From an uncultured Planctomycetaceae bacterium (GTDB lineage Bacteria > Planctomycetota > Planctomycetia > Pirellulales > Pirellulaceae), in the NCBI GenBank assembly GCA_903863885.1, contig CAIPEB010000726.1:1-52645 (forward strand): a stretch of DNA of 52,645 nt, in the 5' to 3' direction. A program made the translations under genes and the position numbers. Of this stretch, positions 1-11,181 are shown piece after piece. The notes beneath the pieces are model-generated. The model ran no database searches. It was not told the origin of the DNA and saw nothing but the letters and a program-made list of their open reading frames with translations. Within the stretch, counting starts at the first letter, position 1. Each line of letters begins with the position of its first letter.

Positions 1-88
1 GCCATTTTCATCAGCGGATACTGGGAACGCTTCATCCAATATCGCATTGAACACGAGACCGCTCGTTTATACCCATATCGCGAAATGC

Positions 89-2629
<2,541 letters not shown>

Positions 2630-2758
2630 AGCACAGCCCTCCATCGAAGAGCGGTGCGGTGCAAGGGTAGAACCGGACGACCGCAACAAGTCCCTTCGTG
2701 TCTTATTCTAGTCTTCGCGGCCGCAAGCAATCTACGTTGGAAATACAATTCGCCGTGC

Positions 2759-3901
2759 TCACCGATCAAGCTGAGCCTCTAGCCACGGAGAGACCTTGTC
2801 TGCCCACCGCGCTGCGTGCTCGCGCAGGCCGCGCCCGCTGAAGTGAACTCCCTGCCCGCCGCCGTCGCGCAGTTCCCCCTTGAGCGAATCGCTGTCAGGC
2901 CCTTCCAGTGCAATACCCGCGTCCCAGAGCGATTTTTGAGCAGCGCGGATCTCGGGCGAGGCTTCATCGCCAGGCACATGATAGCTGACCTGCGCGACAA
3001 ACCAGGGCGCATCCCAGCCGGTCTCGCGCCGCGATTCGCAGATCACCTGTTCAAGATATCGGCGATACAGATCGCCTCGCAGAGTACGAGTCGGATCCTT
3101 CTGATTCGCGTCCGACTCGCCCTGATGCCAAAGCACCGCGCGAAATCCCCGCGAACCGACTGATTTCATGCGGGCGACCAGCATGGCGAAAGCATCTCCC
3201 TTGCTCTCCCATTCGCCACTGTCGAGCTGCCGCACTCGATCGACAATCGTCGGCGGATTGGGAAACCGCGATCCACTGGGCAACCACTCGCGCACGCTTG
3301 TCGCGCCGATCCCGCACGCCACGATTCCAACCGGCACCTTGAACCGATCACTGATCGCATCACCAAAAGGAGGAATGAAACTGCCTCCGTTGCCGCTCGC
3401 TCCAGGCTGGGGGTCGTTGGCGAGTTGCCACCGGACACCATCGAATGCCGCGACTCGACCGGTTCGCGTCCGCTGCTGTTCCTCGCCATGATTGGCCGAA
3501 TTGGATTGGCCCGCCACGACGAAGATCTCCCCTACCCCGACGTGCTGCACCTCGGCCGTGGCGAGAACCCGATCGCCCGACAATGCGCGAATTCGACAGG
3601 CATACCAACCCCCGGATGCGACCTTGACCGACGCGTCATACGTTCCGTCCCCCGGTTTGAAGTCGACCGGCAGCCACTCCCCGCCGAATTGAGCTTCCAG
3701 TCGTTCAGTGCCCGCCGGCGCTCGACCGCGCATCGGCACGGAGCCCTCGGCTCGCGTCCGACGTTGAACAACCTGATAATCGCGAGGCAACTCGACTTGC
3801 AGCGAAACGGGTGGATCGCCCCCCCGCGCGACTTCGATCCGGCCGATACCCAACAGAGCGACAGCGAGAAAGCCGGCAGATGCTGCATCGCGAATTTGCA
3901 T
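2759..3901 (-). CDS. Exported sialate O-acetylesterase-like SGNH esterase
   Basis: The start at 3901 is chosen because AGAAGGAG stands just upstream; the longer open frame would overlap the preceding gene. The product has 380 residues. A signal peptide (about residues 1-26) is followed by a beta-rich region and then the SASA/SGNH fold: GQSNS at 131-135 holds the nucleophile Ser133, WHQGESD lies at 258-264, and GVHFS near the end supplies His353. The family removes acetyl groups from sugars such as sialic acid or xylose. The gene is the last of a minus-strand run that includes a DUF5703 glycosidase and the rhamnose genes rhaM and rhaT, so a role in deacetylating an imported or extracellular glycan is likely. 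The substrate cannot be read from sequence. Confidence 0.85.
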   Translation of the reverse strand: MQIRDAASAGFLAVALLGIGRIEVARGGDPPVSLQVELPRDYQVVQRRTRAEGSVPMRGRAPAGTERLEAQFGGEWLPVDFKPGDGTYDASVKVASGGWYACRIRALSGDRVLATAEVQHVGVGEIFVVAGQSNSANHGEEQQRTRTGRVAAFDGVRWQLANDPQPGASGNGGSFIPPFGDAISDRFKVPVGIVACGIGATSVREWLPSGSRFPNPPTIVDRVRQLDSGEWESKGDAFAMLVARMKSVGSRGFRAVLWHQGESDANQKDPTRTLRGDLYRRYLEQVICESRRETGWDAPWFVAQVSYHVPGDEASPEIRAAQKSLWDAGIALEGPDSDSLKGELRDGGGQGVHFSGRGLREHAARWADKVSPWLEAQLDR

Positions 3902-4017
3902 GAAATGCTCCTTCTGAATCGCAGTTTTCGAGGGCCGCATCGTCCCGAGCAAAGGTCGCTTCAGCATCTCGACGGACCACCCCCTTTCCTGGGGGCGCAT
4001 CACGCATTGCCCGTTTG

Positions 4018-6867
4018 TCACTGCAACAGTTGACCGTTCAAATAGACGCGTATCCTGCCGCTGTCGATCACCGCGACAACGTGCTGCCAAACGCCGGGCT
4101 TCAACACACCGCGAAACTCACGATGCCGGTTCCCGGCAATCAACCGCAGCCCTGAACCGGGCCAGGCATCCAGCAGAAAACCGTCGTCGCGTCCAGGCGT
4201 CAGTTTGTCGAGTATACGTCCCTGCTCGTCCTTTTCCGGCAGCACCCACGCTTCAAAAGAAACTGCTCCGGCAAAGTCCTCTGCGCGTGCCGGCAGAGCC
4301 TCGCCAACCTTCGGGCACAGCCACGAACCAACCACCTCCGCATCCGCCACTGACTGGTTGCGATCTCCCGACGCAAGGTCCTGAATCGTCTGTTGCGACA
4401 ACTTGCCGCGGAACATCGTCACCCGTCCGATCTGTCCAGCAAAGCGATTGGCGCCGCTCTGATCCGAGCCGGCACGCAGCGGGTGCGAATTGGGCGGGAT
4501 CGGAGCACCGGCAGTCTTGCTTTCCTGAAGCGGACAGACCGTCACTTCTTTCCTTCGCGACGGTGGCTGTATGTCCCATTCCGTCAGTTTGCCGTCCGTG
4601 ACTTTACCCGTGACCACCCCGCCTCGCGTCAGGTGAAGTTTGAAGTCCACGTCCCAATCGCGCGGCCAGGCGGGCAGCAGTAGAATCTTCTCGCCGGATT
4701 CCTGCACGAGCATCCGCTGCAGCGCTACCGACCCCGATCCAAAATGATCGAAGTCGGGGCAGGAGTCCGGTCCCTCCCTCCCGTACAGCGGAAACCGACA
4801 CATCGGGGACGCAACTCGAAAACGGCGCACCAACCCGTCAGCAGCCTCCGCCGCGTTCCCGGCGATGGCCCAATCGATCTGGTCCTGCGTCCAGCATGCG
4901 CTGCCGAATGAGTCCACGCACTTGCGACATTTCATCGTGGACGCGACAAGTTCACCGGTCCCCAGCGCCAGACCGAAACATCGGAAAGGAAATACCGCAT
5001 AAAGCTCGCCATTCTCGGCGTTCTGCTGCTTCGACCATTTTGCCGCCGGGGCGATCGCCGCACGGCCATCGACGGTCTGCAGCGGAATCTCGGGAATCTC
5101 TGCGCGGAACCTGCGCCATTGCTGCTGATCGTCGGACGATCCGGCCTTCATTCCCAGTAACTCGTCCAGACAGAACCGCAGGCCGGCCACGTCAGGCGTC
5201 GGATTCACGGCCACCCACCATGTCTCGAGCACCTGAGCAGGTTCCAGTCGGAGCTTGCCATCGCCGTCTCGCAAATAATGCCGGTCAAAGAAGAGCAGTA
5301 CTTCCCGCGCGAACGGCACCAGTACTTCGTCGCGGAACTTCAAGTCGCCCGTGTAGCTGACGTAGTCGATCATCATCGCGGTCGTTTCCAGGCCGCTCGT
5401 GAAATAATAGTCGTGATACCAGCCCTCATACGCTTCGCCGGGCTTCGTCTTCGGCGGGCGGCCGTCCTTGCCGCAATCGAGTTCGCATCCCGTCGGCTCG
5501 ATGTTCTCGCGGTAATACGCACCCTCGTGCCCGAACCAGGCCTTCGTGATCGCCTTTCGCACCGGCAGGACATGCCAGTAATAGTCAAGGAACGGTTTCA
5601 TGAGATCAAAGTCGCCGCTCGCTAGAAGCGGCCAGTAGAGCAGTCGCTGATTCTGATACGTGAAGCGACGTCCCCATGCACGATCATCCTCATGCGTGAG
5701 CCAGAATCCCTCAGCCTGCTGAGCGGGATTCACGCGACCGCTGCTGTCTTTCACCAGCAACTGTTGTGTAAACAGACCGCCGTTGAATTTCGTTTGCACG
5801 CTACCGCGACTCTGGCAGGCCATCAGGAATCGAAACACGTTGTAGCTCTGCGAGACCAGGGCGGCTCCGTCCTCTTCTTCGCGCATGCCGGATACCGCTT
5901 CGCCGCAAAGTCGTCCCCGTGCCTCAGGCGCAACGGAACGGTCGGACGCAACGATCCAGCTTCGCCCCCAGAATGCGGACCACCACGCGACATGCTGCTC
6001 CCAATCCCGGGCAGCATCCGCGGGCACGGCCGCCTGACGCTCGATCGCTTCGATCCAGGTCTCCGCCCGCGGTGCCTGCATGGTCAGGGCATGAATGCGC
6101 ACATCGAACGACCTTCCTCGCCCGGCAAGCGCCCCACCGTCCAGTTTCAATTCGGCACTCTCCAGCAGATTTCCGAACGTGTTGTATCGGAACGGATCCT
6201 TGAATTCCGCTGCGATTTGGCCTACGTCGTAGTATTTCAAATCCTCGTTGAAAACGCTGCGATCTCCGACAGCGTAGTACCAGAGCACCTTTCCATTGCG
6301 TTCAAGGCACACATCCTTGGCGATCACCTTGTCGCCCGAGGTTGCCCCGGCCTTATCGGGCAGTACTTGATTTGCGGGATTGATATCGAATCGCTCCCAG
6401 AACTCAGGGCGGACCCTGACGGAAACATCTTGCGGCGAAGAAATCTGCACGTGATACACCGCGCGATTGGCATCGGCCCAAATGCGGAACGTCACACCGT
6501 CAGCTTGAATCTCGATCGATCCGGTACCCAGGTTCAGCACCTGCCGAAATTGCCTCCCCGCGCGGAAAGGGGACGGATCCACCGAAATTCGCACGCGTCC
6601 CGTTTTGAGGATGTCCCCCGCATAGCTGTAACTGTCGTTCTTGGAAAGCAGCAAATAAAGGTCGCCGCCCTCGATCGCGTACACCCCGGCGGCAATGTCT
6701 CCGTTGCCGATCGGCATCACCCCGCTCGGATCTCTTGACGGCGACTCCCAGACGACGTTGTAACGGCCCACGCGAAGTGTGTCCGATTCCGACGCTGGCT
6801 CCGCGGCAGCAACCAAATTCAGCGCCGTGAACAGCAGGAACGGCCCGAGCATGAGATTGTGTTTCAT
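4018..6867 (-). CDS. Large exported DUF5703 glycosidase with C-terminal LamG-like domain
   Basis: The 949 residues start with a signal peptide (about 1-21, MKHNLMLGPFLLFTALNLVAA). Residues about 37-300 match the DUF5703 N-terminal domain (NVVWESPSRDPSGVMPIGNG, typical wording of that family). The middle part has the tryptophan- and histidine-rich pattern of a six-hairpin (alpha/alpha)6 glycosidase. From about 795 to the end there is a concanavalin/LamG-like beta-sandwich (FEAWVLPEKDEQGRILDKL, GVWQHVVAVIDSGRIRVYLNG), a common carbohydrate- or protein-binding module. The activity is unknown; DUF5703 proteins resemble GH95/GH78-type enzymes. Since rhaM and rhaT follow directly upstream, an alpha-L-rhamnosidase-like function is a reasonable guess. 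No good Shine-Dalgarno is visible; a 98-base leader with a hairpin precedes it. Confidence 0.8.
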   Translation of the reverse strand: MKHNLMLGPFLLFTALNLVAAAEPASESDTLRVGRYNVVWESPSRDPSGVMPIGNGDIAAGVYAIEGGDLYLLLSKNDSYSYAGDILKTGRVRISVDPSPFRAGRQFRQVLNLGTGSIEIQADGVTFRIWADANRAVYHVQISSPQDVSVRVRPEFWERFDINPANQVLPDKAGATSGDKVIAKDVCLERNGKVLWYYAVGDRSVFNEDLKYYDVGQIAAEFKDPFRYNTFGNLLESAELKLDGGALAGRGRSFDVRIHALTMQAPRAETWIEAIERQAAVPADAARDWEQHVAWWSAFWGRSWIVASDRSVAPEARGRLCGEAVSGMREEEDGAALVSQSYNVFRFLMACQSRGSVQTKFNGGLFTQQLLVKDSSGRVNPAQQAEGFWLTHEDDRAWGRRFTYQNQRLLYWPLLASGDFDLMKPFLDYYWHVLPVRKAITKAWFGHEGAYYRENIEPTGCELDCGKDGRPPKTKPGEAYEGWYHDYYFTSGLETTAMMIDYVSYTGDLKFRDEVLVPFAREVLLFFDRHYLRDGDGKLRLEPAQVLETWWVAVNPTPDVAGLRFCLDELLGMKAGSSDDQQQWRRFRAEIPEIPLQTVDGRAAIAPAAKWSKQQNAENGELYAVFPFRCFGLALGTGELVASTMKCRKCVDSFGSACWTQDQIDWAIAGNAAEAADGLVRRFRVASPMCRFPLYGREGPDSCPDFDHFGSGSVALQRMLVQESGEKILLLPAWPRDWDVDFKLHLTRGGVVTGKVTDGKLTEWDIQPPSRRKEVTVCPLQESKTAGAPIPPNSHPLRAGSDQSGANRFAGQIGRVTMFRGKLSQQTIQDLASGDRNQSVADAEVVGSWLCPKVGEALPARAEDFAGAVSFEAWVLPEKDEQGRILDKLTPGRDDGFLLDAWPGSGLRLIAGNRHREFRGVLKPGVWQHVVAVIDSGRIRVYLNGQLLQ

Positions 6868-6902
6868 TTTGATTTCGCTGTGGATTCAGATCAAAGAGGC
6901 CG

Positions 6903-6941
6903 CGGCCGGGCACGAATTGACGTGCCTTACAAACCCGGCCG
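6903..6941 (-). promoter_or_regulatory. Stem-loop with two alternative pairings between rhaM and the DUF5703 gene
   Basis: Eight-base perfect inverted arms CGGCCGGG (903-910 of 6 kb) and CCCGGCCG (6934-6941) enclose a second inverted pair, GGCACG (6909-6914) and CGTGCC (6921-6926). The inner pair shares two bases with the left outer arm, so the two stems compete in part. It lies in the only sizeable gap of this operon, before a gene without a clear ribosome binding site. It could stabilise the 3' end of the upstream message, attenuate, or gate translation; no U-run follows, so a simple intrinsic terminator is unlikely. Confidence 0.4.
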
Positions 6942-6965
6942 AATCGCCAATTCGTCGCGAGCCGA

Positions 6966-7304
6966 TTAATCCGCGTGAAATACTTCTTCCATGCCGGCCC
7001 ACCACTCATCTGCCCTCCGGTTCTCCAGCGGCTTCTGGCACGGCTTGCATACCGCCCACCAGCGTTGCGTTGTTTCGTCAGCAGCCATCCGAGCCATGTC
7101 CGCGGCAAAGTCGGCACCGACGTACTCGAAATAGCTGAAAAGATAAGGATGTCCGTCGTCGAGAGTGCGGAGATAGATGGAATAGTTGCGGATGTTGCAG
7201 AGTTCGATCATCCGCAACACATCGGGCCACACCGTCGCGTGAAGCCGCTTGTATTCTTCCAGCTTTTCGGGCCGCAATCCGATGACCATGCCGTAACGTT
7301 TCAT
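6966..7304 (-). CDS. rhaM: L-rhamnose mutarotase
   Basis: The 112-residue product has the full length of the RhaM family (about 104-115) and its signature order: MKRYGMVIGLRPEKLEEYK, His22 within LHATVWPDV, NYSIYLR at about 40, YLFSYFEY at 54-61, and the C-terminal WW pairs at 82-83 and 101-102. RhaM interconverts alpha and beta anomers of L-rhamnose in the cytosol, before the isomerase. Its ATG overlaps the stop of rhaT by four bases (ATGA), so the two are translationally coupled. Family members in this phylum also act on related deoxy sugars, so L-fucose cannot be wholly excluded. Confidence 0.93.
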   Translation of the reverse strand: MKRYGMVIGLRPEKLEEYKRLHATVWPDVLRMIELCNIRNYSIYLRTLDDGHPYLFSYFEYVGADFAADMARMAADETTQRWWAVCKPCQKPLENRRADEWWAGMEEVFHAD

Positions 7305-8401
7305 TCCGGTGCCTCACTAGATAAAGGCCTGTTGGCGGTTGTCGCCGATTCACCGACGTAATTGCCGTAGGTCAGCAGCAGGACGGCGCCGACCAGCACA
7401 ACCAGGGCGACGCGGATCGTGCGCCGCGTTGCGCTGCGGCATGGACGCCATTCCCGCAGAAGCATGCCAACCACATTGCTGATGAGCACCAGCATGATCA
7501 TGTGGATGGCCCAACTGGTGAACTTGTACTGCCCCATTCGCACATGCCCGAGATTGTAGAAGAAGAACTGACCGTACCAGAGAACGCCCGTGACTAGCGC
7601 CATGGCCCAGTTCACGGGCAGGGATGCCTCGGGCTGGCCCGACGGCAGTTCGATCAGTTCCCCGAGCGATCTGTGGCGGATATGCAGGAAGAGACAATAG
7701 ACCGAAGTGGTCAGAAACGCGCCGGTGTTTGAAAAAATGTACGTGACGTTCCCTCGCCATACACCCGCGCCGTGCGCTGTGGCGACGTCCGCGATCGGTT
7801 CGCCGGCCTCCAGTGCAAATCCGTACACGGCCGACAACACTCCCGCCAACAAAGACAGCAAGAGCCCTTTCGTCAGCGAGAATTGCCCGCGGGTTTCCTG
7901 CCTGCTCAGATCGCCTTCTTTCAACCGGCCAGCCCACCCCGCGCCGGCGATGCCCATCGTGCCGACGACGATGCCCAGAATGATCCACTCAGCGCCCGGT
8001 TTTTGCAGCGTGGCAAACAGCGTCCCTTTGACCAGCGGCGGAATCAGTGTGCCGAGAACGCTGGAAAGCCCCACCGCGATCGCATACGTGAGCGAGAAGC
8101 CGATGTAGCGTATCGAGATGCCGAACGCCGTGCCGCCGATGCCGTAGGCTGCGCCGAGCAGGAACGACAGGAGCATGGCGCCGCGAGGCGCCTCGCGCAG
8201 CACTGTCCGCAATTCGGGAATGGTCAGCACCGCGCCCAGGATCGGCAGGAGGAACCAGCAAAAGGAAGCCTGCGTCAGCCAGTAGCTTTGCCAGGACCAT
8301 CCGCGGACTCGCTTCTCGGGCGTGTAGCAGGTCGCGGCAAAAGTCGCCCCTACGGCGTGCAAAGCAACGCCGAGAAACGGATTCGCTGATATCGAGTCCA
8401 T
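7301..8401 (-). CDS. rhaT: L-rhamnose/proton symporter family permease
   Basis: The 366-residue protein matches RhaT over its length: NPFLGVALHAVGATFAATCY and the KRVRGWSWQSYWL motif at the N-terminus, then about ten hydrophobic helices (for example MLLSFLLGAAYGIGGTAFGI). RhaT imports L-rhamnose, and in some species L-lyxose, with a proton. The next gene, rhaM, starts inside its stop codon. The upstream URO-D-like gene ends at 8404, two bases before this ATG, so all three form one transcript. The rest of the rhamnose pathway (isomerase, kinase, aldolase) is not in the window. Confidence 0.92.
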   Translation of the reverse strand: MDSISANPFLGVALHAVGATFAATCYTPEKRVRGWSWQSYWLTQASFCWFLLPILGAVLTIPELRTVLREAPRGAMLLSFLLGAAYGIGGTAFGISIRYIGFSLTYAIAVGLSSVLGTLIPPLVKGTLFATLQKPGAEWIILGIVVGTMGIAGAGWAGRLKEGDLSRQETRGQFSLTKGLLLSLLAGVLSAVYGFALEAGEPIADVATAHGAGVWRGNVTYIFSNTGAFLTTSVYCLFLHIRHRSLGELIELPSGQPEASLPVNWAMALVTGVLWYGQFFFYNLGHVRMGQYKFTSWAIHMIMLVLISNVVGMLLREWRPCRSATRRTIRVALVVLVGAVLLLTYGNYVGESATTANRPLSSEAPE

Positions 8402-8403
8402 GC

Positions 8404-9606
8404 CTACACTGCCTCCTCAAAATCGCCGAGGCTCAACGGATATCGACCGTACTGCCGGACAAGTTGCACGATGTAATCGTAGGTCTGTCCCGAAACGGAA
8501 CTGGATACGGAATGGTCCGACTGGAAGATGAGCCCTCCGCCGCGGGCGGCGTTCAGTTTCCGCATGACATCGCGGCGGATTTCGTCGCGATCGCCCCGTT
8601 CCCAGACCTGAATATCGCCGTTGCCGCAGAAGCCCATCCGATGGCCATAACGGCGGCGCAGATCCAACGCGTCCATCCCCGCCTTGACCTCCAGGGGATT
8701 GAAGGCATCGATGCCCACTTCGATATAGTCCTCAAAGATCGCCTGCACATTGCCGCAACCGTGGTAGATCACGGGCAGCCCCTTGCCGTGTGCGTACTCG
8801 ATGATCGCCCGGACCCACGGTTTGTAGTATTCGCGCCAGTAGTCCGGCCGCATGAACGTGCCCTTCTTGTATGCGACGTCGCCCCAGATCACGAACCCGT
8901 CAAGCCAGGCTTCTGCCGCATCGATCGCTGCCCTGGCACAGTCGAGATAGAACTGGCCCACGCGATTGACCACGGCGCCGAATCGCTCGGGCTCCATGGC
9001 CATCCAGAGCATGTGATTCTGGGGGCCGATCAATCGCGTCATGCACTCCGCACATTCAATCATGCTCCCGTAAACCGGAAAGTCGGCCCACAGCGACTTG
9101 ACCGAGTCGATCCAGGGTGGCGAGTTGCGTTCAAAACCATCCCCGACGCCGGCAATCTGATTGTCGCCCGCTGAATAGAAGCGGCGGCGATCATCGGGCG
9201 GGTCGAATCGAGCGGCCTCGAGCTTCTCGAGAGTGTCGGTCTCCCACCCGATGAACTCGGGCATCGGACAATCGAACACCTTGCGCATCACGGCGCCGAA
9301 ACCGGTTTTGACGACGACTTCCTCCGGCGTCTCGCGGACCGTCTCGAACGGACGAATCCACGGGTCCATATTCGGCACGGTCACAATCCAATCGAGGTCG
9401 TAGTGATAATAGGGACTGGCATCATCGGGCAGACCCAATTCCTGGCGCCAGCGACGAATGAAACCGCCCCAGAAGAAATCGCTGATCGGCACCCGGTCTG
9501 GTTCCTCGTGCCGGAGCGCCCGGTTCATACGCTCGAGTTTCCGGAGCGTATTCTCCTTGCGATGTTGTGGAGCAACTGCCTTGCCTACCGTGTCGAACAT
9601 ACCCAT
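8404..9606 (-). CDS. Uroporphyrinogen decarboxylase-like protein, methyltransferase type
   Basis: The ATG at 9606 is preceded by GAGGAGGT, a near-perfect ribosome binding site; the open frame begins eight codons earlier. The 400 residues form a URO-D-like TIM barrel. It is not HemE: the setting is a sugar operon, and the barrel contains HGCGN and FCGNGD, an H-x-C ... C spacing like the zinc ligands of the MtaA/CmuA methyltransferases of this superfamily. Similar proteins are often found in glycan and sugar-acid clusters of this phylum with unknown function. A methyl transfer or demethylation of a methylated sugar is only an inference. The gene ends two bases before rhaT. Confidence 0.82.
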   Translation of the reverse strand: MGMFDTVGKAVAPQHRKENTLRKLERMNRALRHEEPDRVPISDFFWGGFIRRWRQELGLPDDASPYYHYDLDWIVTVPNMDPWIRPFETVRETPEEVVVKTGFGAVMRKVFDCPMPEFIGWETDTLEKLEAARFDPPDDRRRFYSAGDNQIAGVGDGFERNSPPWIDSVKSLWADFPVYGSMIECAECMTRLIGPQNHMLWMAMEPERFGAVVNRVGQFYLDCARAAIDAAEAWLDGFVIWGDVAYKKGTFMRPDYWREYYKPWVRAIIEYAHGKGLPVIYHGCGNVQAIFEDYIEVGIDAFNPLEVKAGMDALDLRRRYGHRMGFCGNGDIQVWERGDRDEIRRDVMRKLNAARGGGLIFQSDHSVSSSVSGQTYDYIVQLVRQYGRYPLSLGDFEEAV

Positions 9607-9645
9607 GGAGACCTCCTCGATACTGAACACGTCTCTCGCGAAGAT

Positions 9646-11181
9646 CTATTTCGCTGACTGTTTCCCGGCCTTGCGTTTCTGCTTCCGCTGCGCATCCTGC
9701 CTGCTCTGCTGGTCGATGTACGACTTGAATTCCCAGCGATCCTTCCAAACTGCCAGGTAGGGCGCGTACTGTGGCGCATCGTACCAGAAGATCGACTCCG
9801 GATCGGGAGGCGATACCTTCCCCTCCGCATAGTCGCGTCCCCGGAAGCTCGTATCCACCGCCGAGTTCCAGGCGAGCAGATCTCGCTTCATGCGTGCGAA
9901 GACTTCCGGCTGCGCGCCGCTCAGTTCCCGCTCCTCGTGTGGATCGCCCATCAAGTCGTAGAGTTCAAAGTCATCCTTGCGGCGATCGTTGCTCAGCAAC
10001 TTGTACCGATTGTCGATCAGCGCGAGCTTCTGTTGGAACCGAAAAGGAACCGGACGACTGCGCTCGCCAACCTCGCCGGCAAACAGTGACTTGAGGCTGA
10101 TGCCGTCCAGCGGTTTCACAAACACATCGTCATTCATTCCCAGTATGTCGGCGACCGTGGGAAACAGATCCATCGTGCACGCCGGATAGTCTGTGATGCG
10201 AGGCTTGATTACGGCCGGCCACTCGATGATGCCCGGGACGCGCAAACCTCCTTCGTAAACCGAACCTTTATTGCCGCGCAAACCGCCGACCGTATCAGGC
10301 TTGATCTCGGGCAGGCCTCCGTTGTCGCTGCAGAAGACGAGCAGCGTGTTGTCGGCGAGTTGAAATTCACGCAACTTGGACCGCAGCGTTCCGACGGCCC
10401 GGTCCATCGCGACGAGTTCTCCGTAGTGATTCGCCGACGGACCGCTCAATTCGACGAAAGTCCTCCTGTCATCAACCAGCGACTTGAACGGACTGTGCGG
10501 AGTGCCGAACCAGACGAGGGCGAACATGGGCTTGCCCGTCCCGCGATGTTTGTCGAGAAACTTCACGGCTTCGGCGACAGCAATTTCCGATGAATCGCCT
10601 TTAAACTCCTCGATCTTTCCCGCGCGGCTCATCAGCGGATCGACGTCAAAGAAATTCGTTACCGAAACCCACTCGTCAAATCCAAACGCCCCGGGACTGC
10701 GCGGATCGTCGCCGAGGACGGGTGCCCCCGGTCCCTTGAAGCCGTCGAGATGCCACTTGCCGAAGTGCCCCGTCACATAACCCGCGGCCTTCAATGCCTG
10801 GGCAATTGTCTTTTCCTGCAGACGCAGCGCGTAACCATGGGTTAGCACACCGGCGCGATCGGGCGAACGACCGGTAAGCACGCTGGCCCGCGTAGGCGAG
10901 CAAACCGGTCCGCCGGCATAGAATCGCTCGAACCGCAAGCCGCTCGCCGCCATGGCATCGAGGTTCGGCGTTTTGAGCACCGGATGATTGCGATACCCGG
11001 TCTCCCCCCAACCCATGTCGTCCGCCATGACGAAGACGATATTCGGTCGATCGGCCGCAACGGAACTCGCAGCAGGCATCAGAACCAGCAACCACGCGAT
11101 CATCGCTCCAACGCAATACTCCGACAACCCGAGCACCACCATCGATCGCTTGCGGTATCCGCTAGTGGCCACATTCGTCAT
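9646..11181 (-). CDS. Exported Cys-type sulfatase (first of tandem trio)
   Basis: The 511-residue protein begins with a long signal region (hydrophobic stretch at about 25-40, cleavage near SSVAA). The alkaline-phosphatase-like fold shows the metal ligands in ADDMG (Asp54, Asp55) and the formylglycine site CSPTR with Cys94, fitting C-x-P-x-R. Cys94 must be oxidised by a maturation enzyme (anSME or FGE), which is not in this window. The ATG overlaps the stop of the next sulfatase by four bases (ATGA). The end of the protein is a basic tail rich in Lys, Arg and Gln. The substrate is unknown; the setting suggests a sulfate ester on a rhamnose-containing glycan. Confidence 0.93.
   Translation of the reverse strand: MTNVATSGYRKRSMVVLGLSEYCVGAMIAWLLVLMPAASSVAADRPNIVFVMADDMGWGETGYRNHPVLKTPNLDAMAASGLRFERFYAGGPVCSPTRASVLTGRSPDRAGVLTHGYALRLQEKTIAQALKAAGYVTGHFGKWHLDGFKGPGAPVLGDDPRSPGAFGFDEWVSVTNFFDVDPLMSRAGKIEEFKGDSSEIAVAEAVKFLDKHRGTGKPMFALVWFGTPHSPFKSLVDDRRTFVELSGPSANHYGELVAMDRAVGTLRSKLREFQLADNTLLVFCSDNGGLPEIKPDTVGGLRGNKGSVYEGGLRVPGIIEWPAVIKPRITDYPACTMDLFPTVADILGMNDDVFVKPLDGISLKSLFAGEVGERSRPVPFRFQQKLALIDNRYKLLSNDRRKDDFELYDLMGDPHEERELSGAQPEVFARMKRDLLAWNSAVDTSFRGRDYAEGKVSPPDPESIFWYDAPQYAPYLAVWKDRWEFKSYIDQQSRQDAQRKQKRKAGKQSAK

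Noticed and set aside
5692-6738. Plus-strand frame of 348 codons
   Set aside because: Antisense to the DUF5703 glycosidase; no ribosome binding site or family likeness.
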